Shown: one piece after another, positions 51,073 through 60,250 of the stretch
Position numbering within the stretch: position 1 is the first letter of the stretch
Layout of the letters: every line of letters starts with the position of its first letter
Source of the DNA: Polyangiaceae bacterium
GTDB lineage: Bacteria; Myxococcota_A; Polyangia; Polyangiales; Polyangiaceae
NCBI GenBank assembly: GCA_013214025.1
Contig: JABSRN010000080.1
Coordinates: 1-64,000, forward strand
Reading direction: 5' to 3'
DNA: 64,000 nucleotides
Made by a program: the position numbers and the translations under genes
The notes under the pieces: model-generated
The model's database searches: none
Told to the model about the DNA's origin: nothing
The model's input: only the letters and a program-made list of their open reading frames with translations

Positions 51073-51852
51073 TTATTGTCGCCGGAGTCGACAAAGATGG
51101 CCAGCGGCCTCGGCAAATCCACGTCCGTATCCGCTGGGGGTCAAATATCGGGGAGGTACCGAGGGACGGCCGCAAAAGTTGTTCACAGCGATAGTCGTGT
51201 GGAATGCGGCGAAGCAAGGTCCGTCATTGTCGCTATCCCCGATGAAGGCGAAGCGGTGACGTGCAGAGGTTTCGTCGACTCCCCGGGCGGACAGAAATCC
51301 TATCGCGCCGGTCGCCTTGTCGGAGCGCTCAAAACTGACGTGTAAATGCAGGCTCGATCGCGTGACCCAGGCGCCCTGGGCGCGTGCGATTTCCGTTGCT
51401 CGCTCCACCAGTGTGGGCTCTGGCTGACGGTATTCGCCAATGTCGTAGGTGAAATCGCTGCGCCGGAGATGGGCATCGGTGCTCGGCCGTAGCTCCGGGC
51501 ACTGCTGCTGGATGTCTCGACACAACGCTTGGAGCTGACGGTTGTGGCGTTGGCGGTGTTCGTTTGAGAGCGGATCTATGGCCTGATCTTGTTGGGTTCC
51601 CGGCAGCACGGAGAGCGCGCCGTTCTCGGCGATGGCACCCGCGATGGGCCACTGTTGCCCGATCATCTCGGCGAAGCTGGCGGAGCGGCCTGTTACGGCG
51701 ATCAATTCAAGCCCAGCGGTGGCGAGCTGGTGCAGGGCACTGAAGGCGGGCTCGGTCAGCTTGCCACGAGTGAGCAGGGTATCGTCGACGTCGAACAAGA
51801 GTCCGTGAAGGCACGTGGCCTCGCTGGCACCGAGCTCGCTGAGAGGGCGCAC
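51073..51852 (-). CDS. HAD-superfamily phosphatase (Cof/type IIB-like)
   Basis: The N-terminal motif LLFDVDDTLLTRGK (DxDxT) carries the nucleophile and acid Asp; VTGRSASF is motif II; the late FIGDSDNDGPCF is motif IV (GDxxND). This order and the ~260-residue length match cytoplasmic type IIB HAD phosphatases (Cof, sucrose-phosphate phosphatase, phosphomannomutase-like). Substrate not assigned. The GTG start directly abuts the stop of the RlmI-like gene. Confidence 0.86.
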   Translation of the reverse strand: MRPLSELGASEATCLHGLLFDVDDTLLTRGKLTEPAFSALHQLATAGLELIAVTGRSASFAEMIGQQWPIAGAIAENGALSVLPGTQQDQAIDPLSNEHRQRHNRQLQALCRDIQQQCPELRPSTDAHLRRSDFTYDIGEYRQPEPTLVERATEIARAQGAWVTRSSLHLHVSFERSDKATGAIGFLSARGVDETSARHRFAFIGDSDNDGPCFAAFHTTIAVNNFCGRPSVPPRYLTPSGYGRGFAEAAGHLCRLRRQ

Positions 51853-53040
51853 CTAGATCCGTCGTAGCTGAACGATAAGGGTCTTGAGGTAGAGACCCTC
51901 ACGGAACGCCGCAGAGACGGGATGATCGGCGCCCTGGAATAGACGTTCCCGGACGATGGCTGTGTAGCCGGCGTCGCGGGTGCCCAGCGCCATCGCTCGG
52001 GTGAGATCATCGATATCGATGGTGCCGGAACAGCAGCTCAACACGAGCAGACCGCCGTCTCGGGTCGCCTTGGCGCCGGATTTCGCGATCCCGCGCAGTT
52101 TGCCGAGACCCACCCGTTTGTGCTTTCGCTGAGGGGCGAGCTTAGGTGGATCGCAAATCACGATGTCGTAGGGATTGTTTGCGGCTTCTGCGAGGGCGTC
52201 GGCTGCGTCGCCTGCACGGAACTCCATGCGATCGTCGCATTCGTTGAGGTGCGCGCAATGCTTGCCCGCTTTGACGACCTCGGCATTCTTCTCGATGGCC
52301 AGCACGCGCGACGCGCCTCCGCGGGCGGCGGCGATTCCCAAGGATCCCGTGTAGCAATAGGTGTCGAGAACCCGTCGACCTTGGGAGAGCTGCATGAGCC
52401 TTTCCCGAAGCGGCCGTTGGTCGAAGTAGAAGCCCGTCTTCTGTTGTAGTGAACTGGGGATCTCGTAGCGGATGCCCAGCTCTTCGAAGCGCTGCACATC
52501 GGAAAGCTCACCGTGCAGCACACGTTCGCCGATTTCGAAGCCCTCCAGCTTCGCGGCGATCGGCGGGGTCAGATCCAGTATTACTTTTGGCGAGTACTGC
52601 TCAAGCAGCGCCGTGATGACTTGCGCTTGTCGCTGCTTCATCCCGGCTGTACCGAATTGAACCGACAGGCAATCGCCCAATCGGTCCACCACCAAGCCCG
52701 GTAGGGCGTCTCCTTCGGCGTACACAGCGCGGTATCCAGGATTGTCGCCCGACACCAAGCCAAGCTCTGCGCGCAGCACATCGGCGGCGGCGATCCGGGA
52801 GGCGATCAAGCCCGCATCCAAACTCACGTCGGGGCCGCCGTGCAGGCGGACGGCGATCGCCGACTTCGGCGAATACAGGCCTCGACCCAACTGGTTGCCC
52901 TTGGCATCCACCAGCACGACCTCCGCACCTGCGGCGGGCGTCGATTTACTGCGCTCTAGCGCCTGGGCGTAGACCCAGGGGTGTCCGGCCCACACGGGCA
53001 GCACATGACCGGCCTTGAGCTTGAGAATGGGGACTGTCAT
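51853..53040 (-). CDS. rlmI: RlmI-like 23S rRNA cytosine methyltransferase
   Basis: The start at 53040 (TVPILKLKAGHVLPVWAGHPWVY) gives a PUA domain followed by a class I SAM methyltransferase: 395 aa, the RlmI length. The central VLDTYCYTGSLGIAAARGG is the SAM loop, and the late VICDPPKLAPQRK is the NPPY-type motif region. RlmI methylates C1962 of 23S rRNA. It leads the leftward array HAD-argD-argF. A longer frame to 53085 is not preferred. Confidence 0.88.
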   Translation of the reverse strand: MTVPILKLKAGHVLPVWAGHPWVYAQALERSKSTPAAGAEVVLVDAKGNQLGRGLYSPKSAIAVRLHGGPDVSLDAGLIASRIAAADVLRAELGLVSGDNPGYRAVYAEGDALPGLVVDRLGDCLSVQFGTAGMKQRQAQVITALLEQYSPKVILDLTPPIAAKLEGFEIGERVLHGELSDVQRFEELGIRYEIPSSLQQKTGFYFDQRPLRERLMQLSQGRRVLDTYCYTGSLGIAAARGGASRVLAIEKNAEVVKAGKHCAHLNECDDRMEFRAGDAADALAEAANNPYDIVICDPPKLAPQRKHKRVGLGKLRGIAKSGAKATRDGGLLVLSCCSGTIDIDDLTRAMALGTRDAGYTAIVRERLFQGADHPVSAAFREGLYLKTLIVQLRRI

Positions 53041-53239
53041 CGTATCTTTCTGTTCGAACACCCAGCGTCCCGGAAGCCGACACACAAAACAACTGGCCCC
53101 CGAAGCTTACGTTCCTGGGAACGAAGTTCGGGGACCGGAAGTGTGAAAGGCGAGAGCGGACTAATTCCGCACTGCTCGGACTATCACTGGAAGATTCCCG
53201 GCAATCGCGCTGTTCAGGCGACGACTGCTGGGAGAGTTA

Positions 53240-53551
53240 TCACTGAACCAGATCTTTGAGCGCTTTGAGTGCAGTTGCCCGCACCTTCTTGCTCGCCGGT
53301 TTTGCCGGGATCGTGATCGGCTCCTTGGTGAAAGGATTGATGCCGGGACGCTCTTTCGTCGCCTCTTTGTTCACAACTCGCAGCTTAACGAGACCAGGGA
53401 TAACAAATTCCCCTGGACCGTCTCCGGTGAGTTGCCCTTGAATGATGTCGTTGAGCGCATCAAATACCCGATTGACGGTCTTTTTGTCGAAATCGGTCTT
53501 GGTCGCGATCTCGGATATGACCTGAGCCTTGGTCAGTCTCTTGGCAGCCAT
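53240..53551 (-). CDS. HU/IHF-family DNA-binding protein
   Basis: GGAGG stands 7 nt before the start at 53551. The 103-aa product has the HU fold: KAQVISEIATKTDFDKKTV, the beta-arm sequence GPGEFVIPGLVKLRVV and RPGINPFTKEPITIPAKPASKKVRAT, quoted as INPFTKEPITIPAKPA. It binds DNA as a dimer, bending it. It has a Lys/Ala-rich tail. The gene stands alone on the minus strand with a long AT-rich leader. Confidence 0.93.
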   Translation of the reverse strand: MAAKRLTKAQVISEIATKTDFDKKTVNRVFDALNDIIQGQLTGDGPGEFVIPGLVKLRVVNKEATKERPGINPFTKEPITIPAKPASKKVRATALKALKDLVQ

Positions 53552-53973
53552 TTGACTTCCTCCTGGACGAAATTTCTTGTGCCGGTTTCCCGCCCTCAAG
53601 GCTCCCAAACAGCGATAAATCGTGCTGAAAACCTCACTTAGGCTGGGATGAGGTAACAAGCCCCCTAAAGCCTTTCAAGGGAAAACCCCTGGTCCCGAGC
53701 CCGGCCGTCACTCCCGGCGGGGGGAATCGACGGCAACTTATTGCAGAGATTCGCACAGAGTTTCGCGATTGTACGGAGTCGGCGGCGGCTGACTCTGCGG
53801 CGCTATAAGAATATTAGTCTATTAGTAACAAATACTTACGAGAAGATAGGGAGGCACTGGGGGGCCCCCGGCTCAGCGGACCGGTAGTCCCAGGTCGCCG
53901 GGCAGCCCGCTGGCCGGTCCCGGCGTCCGCCCGCAGAAAAAACCCGGGAAAAATCCAGCTCAGAGGTGCGGGC
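53552..53973. promoter_or_regulatory. Leader/intergenic region between ybeY and HU
   Basis: The 422-bp gap contains an AT-rich stretch (about 53806-53840), TTGTTACTAATAGACTAATA on the minus strand, which is unusual in this GC-rich sequence and lies about 260 bp before the HU start. It could be a promoter or curved DNA, but no -10/-35 pair is convincing. A CCCGCA/TGCGGG inverted repeat with T-runs lies nearer ybeY and may terminate that gene. No ORF is supported. Confidence 0.35.
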
Positions 53974-54432
53974 CTATGGGCCGTCTGCGCCGGCCTGTCC
54001 GCCGCATGCCGCGACCAGTTCGTGGGTTCGCCGGGTCATTTCCCGCTCCTCCGCGTCCGTTTGGTGATCGTAGCCGTTGAGATGCAGCAGTCCGTGGGCG
54101 AGCAAGAAGGTGATCTCGCCGCGCAAGTCGTGACACCGCTTCTTGGACTGTCGCAGGGCGGTGTCGATGGAGATCACCACATCGCCGAGCACACGTCCGG
54201 TGGCTGGCAACGATGGATCGTCGTCCATGGGGAAAGCGAGCACATCCGTCGCCTTGTCCTTGCCGCGATGCTCGCTGTTCAACGCACGAATTTGCTCGTC
54301 GTCGGTTAGCAGAACACTGAGCTCTGCCTCGCTCAGCTCCAAGAAGCCCAGCATGCGGTCAGCGATGCGTCGCACCGTATCCGAGCTGAACTCCGGGGAG
54401 TGTGGCGCCTGCCGACGAGCGAAAGTCGGCAT
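53974..54432 (-). CDS. ybeY: YbeY endoribonuclease
   Basis: YbeY is a metal-dependent single-strand RNase that matures 16S rRNA and takes part in ribosome quality control. The 152-aa protein contains LNSEHRGKDKATDVLAFPM and HGLLHLNGYDH, the HxxxHxxxxxH zinc-binding signature. It is 4 bp after the Fsa-type aldolase gene, on the same strand. Confidence 0.94.
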   Translation of the reverse strand: MPTFARRQAPHSPEFSSDTVRRIADRMLGFLELSEAELSVLLTDDEQIRALNSEHRGKDKATDVLAFPMDDDPSLPATGRVLGDVVISIDTALRQSKKRCHDLRGEITFLLAHGLLHLNGYDHQTDAEEREMTRRTHELVAACGGQAGADGP

Positions 54433-54436
54433 GAAT

Positions 54437-55084
54437 TCAGGATTTCGGAATCTTCTTGGCGTCTTCGAGGAACTTCGCCAGACCGATGTCCGTCAGTGGG
54501 TGCTTTGCCAGCTGGGTGATCACCTTGAACGGGATGGTCGCAACGTCCGCCCCAATCAGCGCGGCTTGGGTCACATGTAGCGGACTGCGGATGCTCGCAA
54601 CGAGTACTTCCGTTGCAAAACCGTAGTTCGAGTAGATGGTCGTGATCTGCTCGATGAGTTCCATGCCCTCGCCCGAGAGATCGTCTAGCCGCCCGATGAA
54701 CGGAGAAATGTAGGTGGCGCCGGCTTTCGCGGCCAACAGTGCCTGAGTCGGGGAAAAGCAGAGGGTGACGTTGGTCTTGATCTTCTCTTTCGTGAACACC
54801 TGAACCGCCTTGAGGCCGTCCACGATGAGCGGCACCTTGACCACGACATTCGGATGGATCTTGGCGAGCTCCCGTCCCTCATCGAGGATGCCCTGGGTGT
54901 CCGTGGCCAGCACCTCGGCGGAGATCGGACCGTCGACTAGTTCGCAGATCTCGGCAATTGCTTGTTTAGTGGGTTTTCCGCCCTTGGAGAGCAAGGAAGG
55001 ATTGGTCGTTACGCCGTCGATGGCGCCCATAGCCTGCGCCTCATGGATCTCACCGAGGTCACCACTGTCGATAAAAAACTTCAT
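54437..55084 (-). CDS. Transaldolase/fructose-6-phosphate aldolase (TalC/Fsa type)
   Basis: This 215-aa enzyme belongs to the short transaldolase/F6P-aldolase class. It has [26 protein letters not shown], the Schiff-base lysine region [12 protein letters not shown] and [11 protein letters not shown]. It is a second transaldolase in the window, alongside the Tal-Pgi fusion. Chemistry (transaldolase versus F6P aldolase) cannot be decided from these motifs. It is followed by ybeY. Confidence 0.92.
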   Translation of the reverse strand: MKFFIDSGDLGEIHEAQAMGAIDGVTTNPSLLSKGGKPTKQAIAEICELVDGPISAEVLATDTQGILDEGRELAKIHPNVVVKVPLIVDGLKAVQVFTKEKIKTNVTLCFSPTQALLAAKAGATYISPFIGRLDDLSGEGMELIEQITTIYSNYGFATEVLVASIRSPLHVTQAALIGADVATIPFKVITQLAKHPLTDIGLAKFLEDAKKIPKS

Positions 55085-55262
55085 AGCTGGGTCCTGTCCT
55101 TCTTGCGGGGAAAGTGCCGGGCTGAGCTGTCACGGACACTGTGCGCGAACTAGCTGCTTCGGCTGCGCGGGACAAGCGGGGCGTTGGGGGCTCCGACGAT
55201 TTCCTGATCGGGTCAGCAAAGTCGTGGGGGTTCGAGGCTTTCCGTGCGGCAGTGGGCGTAGT

Positions 55263-56483
55263 CTAAAGGCCGGGAGTCGGCGGTCGATCGATCTTGATCA
55301 GTCCCTTGAGGCGCTCGCTGACCCAGACCTTGTTGTCTTGGTCCACGATCACAGCCCCGACGCCCGGCAAGGATTCCACCAGTTCGAGTCCGCGGGAGGC
55401 GCCTAGAATGAACACTGCGTCGTCGATGGCATCGGCTTCAAACGCGGTTTTTGCCCACACCGTGACGCTGCGGGAGAGCGCGGCGGGGTAGCCCGTGTTC
55501 GGATCGATGATGTGGTGGTAGCGCTTGCCGTCCAAGACGAAGGCACGAGCGTAGTCCCCAGCCGTGGAGAAGGCGCGGTCGCTGAGTTCGATAGTCGCAA
55601 AGTAGCTGTCGTCTGCCCCCCGCGGATCCCGGATGCCGCTCACCCATGCGCTGCCGTCCGGTTTTCGTCCTGCCCCGAGTAAATCGCCACCTGCTTGGGC
55701 GAGGAAATTGTGGATACCCGCCGCGCGCAGCACGGCGGCGGCTTGATCCAGCACGTAGCCCTTGGCAATGCCCCCGAGTCCGATACGCATATCGGCAGGC
55801 AGCGTGATTGTCCGCTGACGATGATCGAGTTGGATCTTCCGGTAGTCGATGAGTTGACGCAGCCGGTCCAATTCTTTTCCATCCGGCAGGGTAGGATTTT
55901 GTTTTTGTGCGTCACCAAAACGCCACTGAGTGCTCATTACCTGAAAGCTGATGTCGAACGCGCCATCGGACAGCTCGCTGATCCATTGGCTTTTCTGAAT
56001 GATGGCGAAACAATTGGCGTCCACCACGGTGGGCTTGCCGCCGGCGCGATTGATCGCGGACACCTGGCTGTCGTCTCGCCAGGCGCTCAGTTGTTGTTCG
56101 AGATCCGCGATTCGATCCATCGCCTGTTTCATCGCCTGCTCTAGGCGAGCTTTGGGCATCTCGGGCGTCGAGTAGGCGACGAATCGGATTGTCGTTCCCA
56201 TAGCGCTGGCTTCAAAGTTCACCTTCGTTGCGTTCAGCCACCAATGTTTCGGCCAGCGGTTGGGGGCTTGCTTGCCCGATGCGACAGATGCCAGGGTGCC
56301 CGATGCGGAGACCTTCCACGCGCTGGGGCGGGGGGAGGCTGTGGCGGTGGAGCTGGCAGTGGAGCTGGCAGTGGACCCGACCCCGGTCGGCGGCGTGCCC
56401 GACTGGCACGCGACGGCGCTAAGCAGCGAGCTCAGACCGAGCAGCAGCCAGCAGCGATCTCCAAGGCTCAAGCGGCGGTACAT
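55263..56483 (-). CDS. apbE: FAD:protein FMN transferase (ApbE) lipoprotein
   Basis: ApbE attaches FMN covalently to a Thr of flavoproteins in the periplasm. The start at 56483 gives a lipoprotein signal (LLLGLSSLLSAVACQ) and a 406-aa protein. The Mg2+/FAD site is seen in VDANCFAIIQ, IGLGGIAKGYVLDQAAA and HHIIDPNTGYPAA, each typical of the family. It lies 11 bp after the enoyl-CoA hydratase gene. No Nqr/Rnf or other acceptor flavoprotein is in the window. Confidence 0.92.
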   Translation of the reverse strand: MYRRLSLGDRCWLLLGLSSLLSAVACQSGTPPTGVGSTASSTASSTATASPRPSAWKVSASGTLASVASGKQAPNRWPKHWWLNATKVNFEASAMGTTIRFVAYSTPEMPKARLEQAMKQAMDRIADLEQQLSAWRDDSQVSAINRAGGKPTVVDANCFAIIQKSQWISELSDGAFDISFQVMSTQWRFGDAQKQNPTLPDGKELDRLRQLIDYRKIQLDHRQRTITLPADMRIGLGGIAKGYVLDQAAAVLRAAGIHNFLAQAGGDLLGAGRKPDGSAWVSGIRDPRGADDSYFATIELSDRAFSTAGDYARAFVLDGKRYHHIIDPNTGYPAALSRSVTVWAKTAFEADAIDDAVFILGASRGLELVESLPGVGAVIVDQDNKVWVSERLKGLIKIDRPPTPGL

Positions 56484-56494
56484 AGTTGGGGGGG

Positions 56495-57277
56495 CTACTC
56501 TCCGGTGAAGACCGGCGAACGTTTTTCGAGCAGTGCGGTGAGGGCTTCTACGCGATCTTGGGTCTGCAGACACTCTTCGTAGCAGGCGCGTTCGTGACTG
56601 AGCCCCTCGTCGAGGGGGCGGCCCGAAGTACCGCGGATGGCGCGGAGAGCGGCAGACTGAGCGACGGGAGCTCCATGCCGTATCGGGCTGAGCCAGTCCA
56701 TGGCGTCCTCGTACACGTTGAGGGCGCTCGGGGTGACGCGGTTGAGCAATCCGTACTGCTTCCCCGTGGCCGCATCGATTGTGCTGCCGAGTAGTATAAG
56801 CTCGAGGGCCCGGGTCTCGCCGATCAGTCGGCTCAGGCGCTGCGTCCCTCCTGCGCCGGGAATGATCGCCAGCCGGGTCTCGGGGAACGCTAATTTGGCG
56901 TCCTCGGTGGCGATTCGGAAATCACACATCAATGCGAGCTCCAGTCCGCCGCCGAGGGCAGAGCCGTTGAGCACGGCGACTGTGGGAAAACGACTGAGCT
57001 CGAGCCACGATAGCTCGCTGCGATACAAGTCGAGCCGTTCTCGGATGTCGGATTCATCCATGCCTTCCCGTTCCTTGAGATCTGCGCCGGCGCAAAACAC
57101 GTCCCCTTCACCGATCAGCATCACCAGACGAATATTCGTATCGTTAGCGATTTCTCTTCCGATGGCGCCTAGAGCGTTGAGCAGGTTCAGATCCAACGCA
57201 TTTTTCCGTTCCGGTCGGTTCAGACGCAGCACGGCGGCGCCATCGTCGATGGTATACAGGACTGGCTCGTCGCTCAT
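56495..57277 (-). CDS. Enoyl-CoA hydratase/isomerase (crotonase family)
   Basis: The 260-aa crotonase-fold protein starts at 57277 behind AAGGAA. It has VLRLNRPERKNALDLNLLN, the oxyanion hole FCAGADLKE, ALGGGLELALMCDFRIATED and PGAGGTQRLSRLIG with the catalytic-type Glu region LAFPETRLAIIPGAGG. It resembles enoyl-CoA hydratases of fatty acid degradation, but crotonase members also catalyse isomerisation, so the substrate is open. It is cotranscribed with apbE. Confidence 0.9.
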   Translation of the reverse strand: MSDEPVLYTIDDGAAVLRLNRPERKNALDLNLLNALGAIGREIANDTNIRLVMLIGEGDVFCAGADLKEREGMDESDIRERLDLYRSELSWLELSRFPTVAVLNGSALGGGLELALMCDFRIATEDAKLAFPETRLAIIPGAGGTQRLSRLIGETRALELILLGSTIDAATGKQYGLLNRVTPSALNVYEDAMDWLSPIRHGAPVAQSAALRAIRGTSGRPLDEGLSHERACYEECLQTQDRVEALTALLEKRSPVFTGE

Positions 57278-57422
57278 TCTCGGATTCCTTGGGGGGGGCT
57301 TGCGGCTTTGGGAGCCCCGTGATGTTGGGAGCCTAGCGGCTTCGGCCCAGAAGAGCACGCGGAACTAGCGCCGCTTGGCGGGCGCCCGGATTTCCCGGAG
57401 CTGGGACTTCCTCGGCCGCCTC

Positions 57423-60023
57423 TCAGCTCTTGGATGCCCTTTTCGAATCGGTTTTGGTTTTGGTTTTGGTTTTGGTTTTGGAACGGGACTTCGTCGAGCG
57501 GGCCTCGAGTTTGGCGAGTCGGGTGCTCAGCTCCACCACTTCCTTTTTTACGCCTGTCAGCTCGTCCTGGAGGCGCTTGGCTTCAGCACTCTGAGAGTCG
57601 CGCATGGTTCGCAGCGTTTCGCGGATCCGTCGGATGACCCGGCCATCTTGCTCTCGGCGCAGGTGGCTCACTAGGACGCGGCGGCTCTTGGGGTCGCCCA
57701 TTCTGCCCAGGGCTTGAACCACAGAGATGCGCAAATGGGGGTCTGGTTCGTCCAGCAATGCGGTGAGGGCCTTGCGTGTTTTGGGAGAATCGCTCAGCTG
57801 GGAGGCAGCCATGATCGCCGAGCGGCGGGCACGGCTGGGCGTTCCGTATTGAGTGAGTTTCAACACTGCGTCGATGCTCTGATCGTCGTCCAGGGACGCG
57901 AGCCCTGCCAGGGCACCGCTGGCGACGACACTCGCCCAGGAGTCCTTCTTCAGCAACGACAAGAGCGGCTTCTTGGCGGACTCGTGTTTCGACGCGCCGA
58001 GGGCGCGAGCCGCGGCTGCGGCCACCAGATAGCTGTCATCTTTGTTGGCGCGTTGGGTCAAGCGCGCGACATTATCGGTTCCGCGAAACTCACCGATGGC
58101 CGCGGTCACGGCAACGCGCACTTTCGGATCCTTCGCGGTGAGCTCCGCGCGGAGCAGACGGACTGACTCGTCGCCGCGGATATCCCCTAGGGCTGCTGCC
58201 GCTGCCGTTCGAACGATCCAGTGTTCTTTCTTGCGGCTCAGAGCGGTACCGAGAGCGGCGATGGTGCTGGGGCCGCGGCGGGAAGCCAGTGCGCGTGCGG
58301 CGGTGGCTCGGACGCGCTCCGAACTGCCGTGTTTGAGCTGGCTGTGGAGCATATCGGAGGGGGCATCCAAGCTAATTTTCCCGACCATTCGCAACTCGGG
58401 ATCCACCGCTACGTAGCTGGGGCGATCGCGCAGCATGACGATCAAGCTGTCGTGGCTATCGGATACTTGTTTCTCGACGCGGCGAATTTTGCCGCCTTCG
58501 GTGCGGATCTCAATCTCCAGTGGAAAATCGAAGAGCGGTACCTCATTCGTCTTCTGGCTTTGGTGAACTGACACCACGAGTTGTCCCCGGCTGTAGCGGA
58601 CCTTGACTTTGACCTTTGGATGTCCCGGATGATACGCCCACGAATCAAAAAATCGTTCCAGTGACGTGCCGCTTGCGTTCTCAAGAGCTGCTCGAAGATC
58701 CCGGGTTTCGACGATACCGTCGCGGTGCTCGGCGAGATAGCCCCGCACGCCCTCCCAGAACACTGAATCGCCGAGCTCGGAGCGCAACATGTGGAGTAGG
58801 AGGCCGCCTTTTTCGTATAGATGACGGTCAAATAAATCCAGAGGCTCAGCGTAGTACCGGCATACGATCGGACGCTGGTAGCGTGAGCTGGCCTCGTTCA
58901 AGTAGCTGTTGAGATCTGTCTCGACGCCGTGCAAGTACTCGGCCCGTCCCAGGCGGTTCTCCTTTTCGAGGTGTTCGAAGTAGGTAGCGAAGCCTTCGTT
59001 CAGCCAGGCGTGGGACCAATCCCGGCAGGTGACGAGATCACCGAACCATTGATGGGCGAGCTCGTGCGCCACCAGATCGTGACTGCTGATATCGAGCCCG
59101 GCTTTCTCGTCGAGCATTACGTGCTCATACATCGTCGTGCAGCTGGTGTTCTCCATACCGCCGAACACAAAATCGCTGACGACTACTTGGCTGTAGCGGG
59201 ACCAGGGGTAGGGGGTGCCGGTGAGTTGACTGAACAACTCGATCATATTCGGAGTCTCACCGAAGCTCCGCTGTGAATCTTTCGCTCGACCCTCTGGCAC
59301 GAAGTAGTGCACGGGGATTTCGCGGTCCCCGACTATCGCGGGGCGATCTTCGACGCGGTCGAATTTTCCGACGACCAATGTGACGAGATAGCTCGGCAGG
59401 GGGCCGGGCATGTCGTACGCGAATTTCCAGTTCTGTTTCTTGCTCGCAGGAACGCTTTGCTGAACGGGCTCACCGTTGGAGATGGCTGTGAAACCGTGAG
59501 GAACCTCGACGGTGAGAGAGAAGCCCATTTTGACGTGAGGTTTGTCGTGGCACGGAAACCAGTGGCGGGCGTCCTCGTCTTGGCATTGGCTCCAGACCTG
59601 AAGCGGGCGATCCGGCACTTCCTTGTCGGGCCGAAGGAAGTACAGCCCCCGCTCCGGCGTGGCCGAGTAGCGGATGATCAACTGACCGGCTTTTGCCTTC
59701 AGCGGAATCGAGATGACGAGTTGGTCGCCGTCGTAAGAGTAGGCCGGTTTTATTGCGCCGCTGGGAAGTTTGAGCTGACAGCTCAGCTTCTCGAAATTTA
59801 TCGCGTCGAGCACGAGTTCGGTGCCGTCTGGGCTGGCCCGTTCAAAATCGATCACGGCGCGCCCGCGAAGCTGCCCTTTCTCCAAGTCGAGTTTGAGATC
59901 GAGCGCCAACTTGCGAATCGGAAATGGGCGGGCTCGTTCGTACTGTCGTTCAGTGCCGGGAAGCGCGAAGGGGCCTTTTTGACCGCCGGCACAACAGCTG
60001 TGATGTCGCTCGGAGAAATGCAT
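57423..60023 (-). CDS. M1-family metallo-aminopeptidase with HEAT-repeat C-terminus
   Basis: The start at 60023 gives 866 aa with no signal peptide. The N-terminal beta domain and thermolysin-like domain carry GGMENTSC (the GAMEN exopeptidase motif) and HELAHQWFGDLVTCRDW...NEGFATYFE (HEXXH-x18-E zinc site). The last third consists of HEAT/PBS-lyase-like repeats (for example VRATAARALASRR, VRTAAAAALGDIRG), then a coiled segment. The C-terminal tail is Lys/Thr repeats encoded by a hexanucleotide repeat (57450-57481). It is probably a cytoplasmic peptidase; HEAT repeats may recruit partners. Confidence 0.9.
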   Translation of the reverse strand: MHFSERHHSCCAGGQKGPFALPGTERQYERARPFPIRKLALDLKLDLEKGQLRGRAVIDFERASPDGTELVLDAINFEKLSCQLKLPSGAIKPAYSYDGDQLVISIPLKAKAGQLIIRYSATPERGLYFLRPDKEVPDRPLQVWSQCQDEDARHWFPCHDKPHVKMGFSLTVEVPHGFTAISNGEPVQQSVPASKKQNWKFAYDMPGPLPSYLVTLVVGKFDRVEDRPAIVGDREIPVHYFVPEGRAKDSQRSFGETPNMIELFSQLTGTPYPWSRYSQVVVSDFVFGGMENTSCTTMYEHVMLDEKAGLDISSHDLVAHELAHQWFGDLVTCRDWSHAWLNEGFATYFEHLEKENRLGRAEYLHGVETDLNSYLNEASSRYQRPIVCRYYAEPLDLFDRHLYEKGGLLLHMLRSELGDSVFWEGVRGYLAEHRDGIVETRDLRAALENASGTSLERFFDSWAYHPGHPKVKVKVRYSRGQLVVSVHQSQKTNEVPLFDFPLEIEIRTEGGKIRRVEKQVSDSHDSLIVMLRDRPSYVAVDPELRMVGKISLDAPSDMLHSQLKHGSSERVRATAARALASRRGPSTIAALGTALSRKKEHWIVRTAAAAALGDIRGDESVRLLRAELTAKDPKVRVAVTAAIGEFRGTDNVARLTQRANKDDSYLVAAAAARALGASKHESAKKPLLSLLKKDSWASVVASGALAGLASLDDDQSIDAVLKLTQYGTPSRARRSAIMAASQLSDSPKTRKALTALLDEPDPHLRISVVQALGRMGDPKSRRVLVSHLRREQDGRVIRRIRETLRTMRDSQSAEAKRLQDELTGVKKEVVELSTRLAKLEARSTKSRSKTKTKTKTKTDSKRASKS
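57450..57481. repeat. Tandem GGTTTT hexanucleotide repeat
   Basis: Five GGTTTT units and a closing GG, giving about 32 bp of pure repeat, lie in the 3' end of the M1 peptidase gene. They code for alternating Lys/Thr residues on the minus strand. Being in frame with a 6-bp unit, length changes would keep the reading frame. Confidence 0.9.
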
Positions 60024-60250
60024 AGGTCGATTTCGTAGCGTGGGCCAAGGCGTCAGGCAAGCCGCTCTGCGGGTGTGGACGCGGTGGGCGGCGGACCGAT
60101 GCGGTTCACCGCCGCCCACCGTGGGGTCTCCGACTGCCGTCTGCGGGATTTCGGGCGCAGGGCTCGCCCCTTGTCGGCTGGCAGCTTGCCGACCCGCGTC
60201 CCTTCATCTACGAATCGAGGGGTCGCGGGCGGGCCGCGAGGGATCCCTTT

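Noticed and set aside
57450-57481. GGTTTT repeat as a telomere-like or G-quadruplex element
   Set aside because: It is coding, short and in frame with the Lys/Thr tail of the aminopeptidase; nothing suggests a chromosome end.
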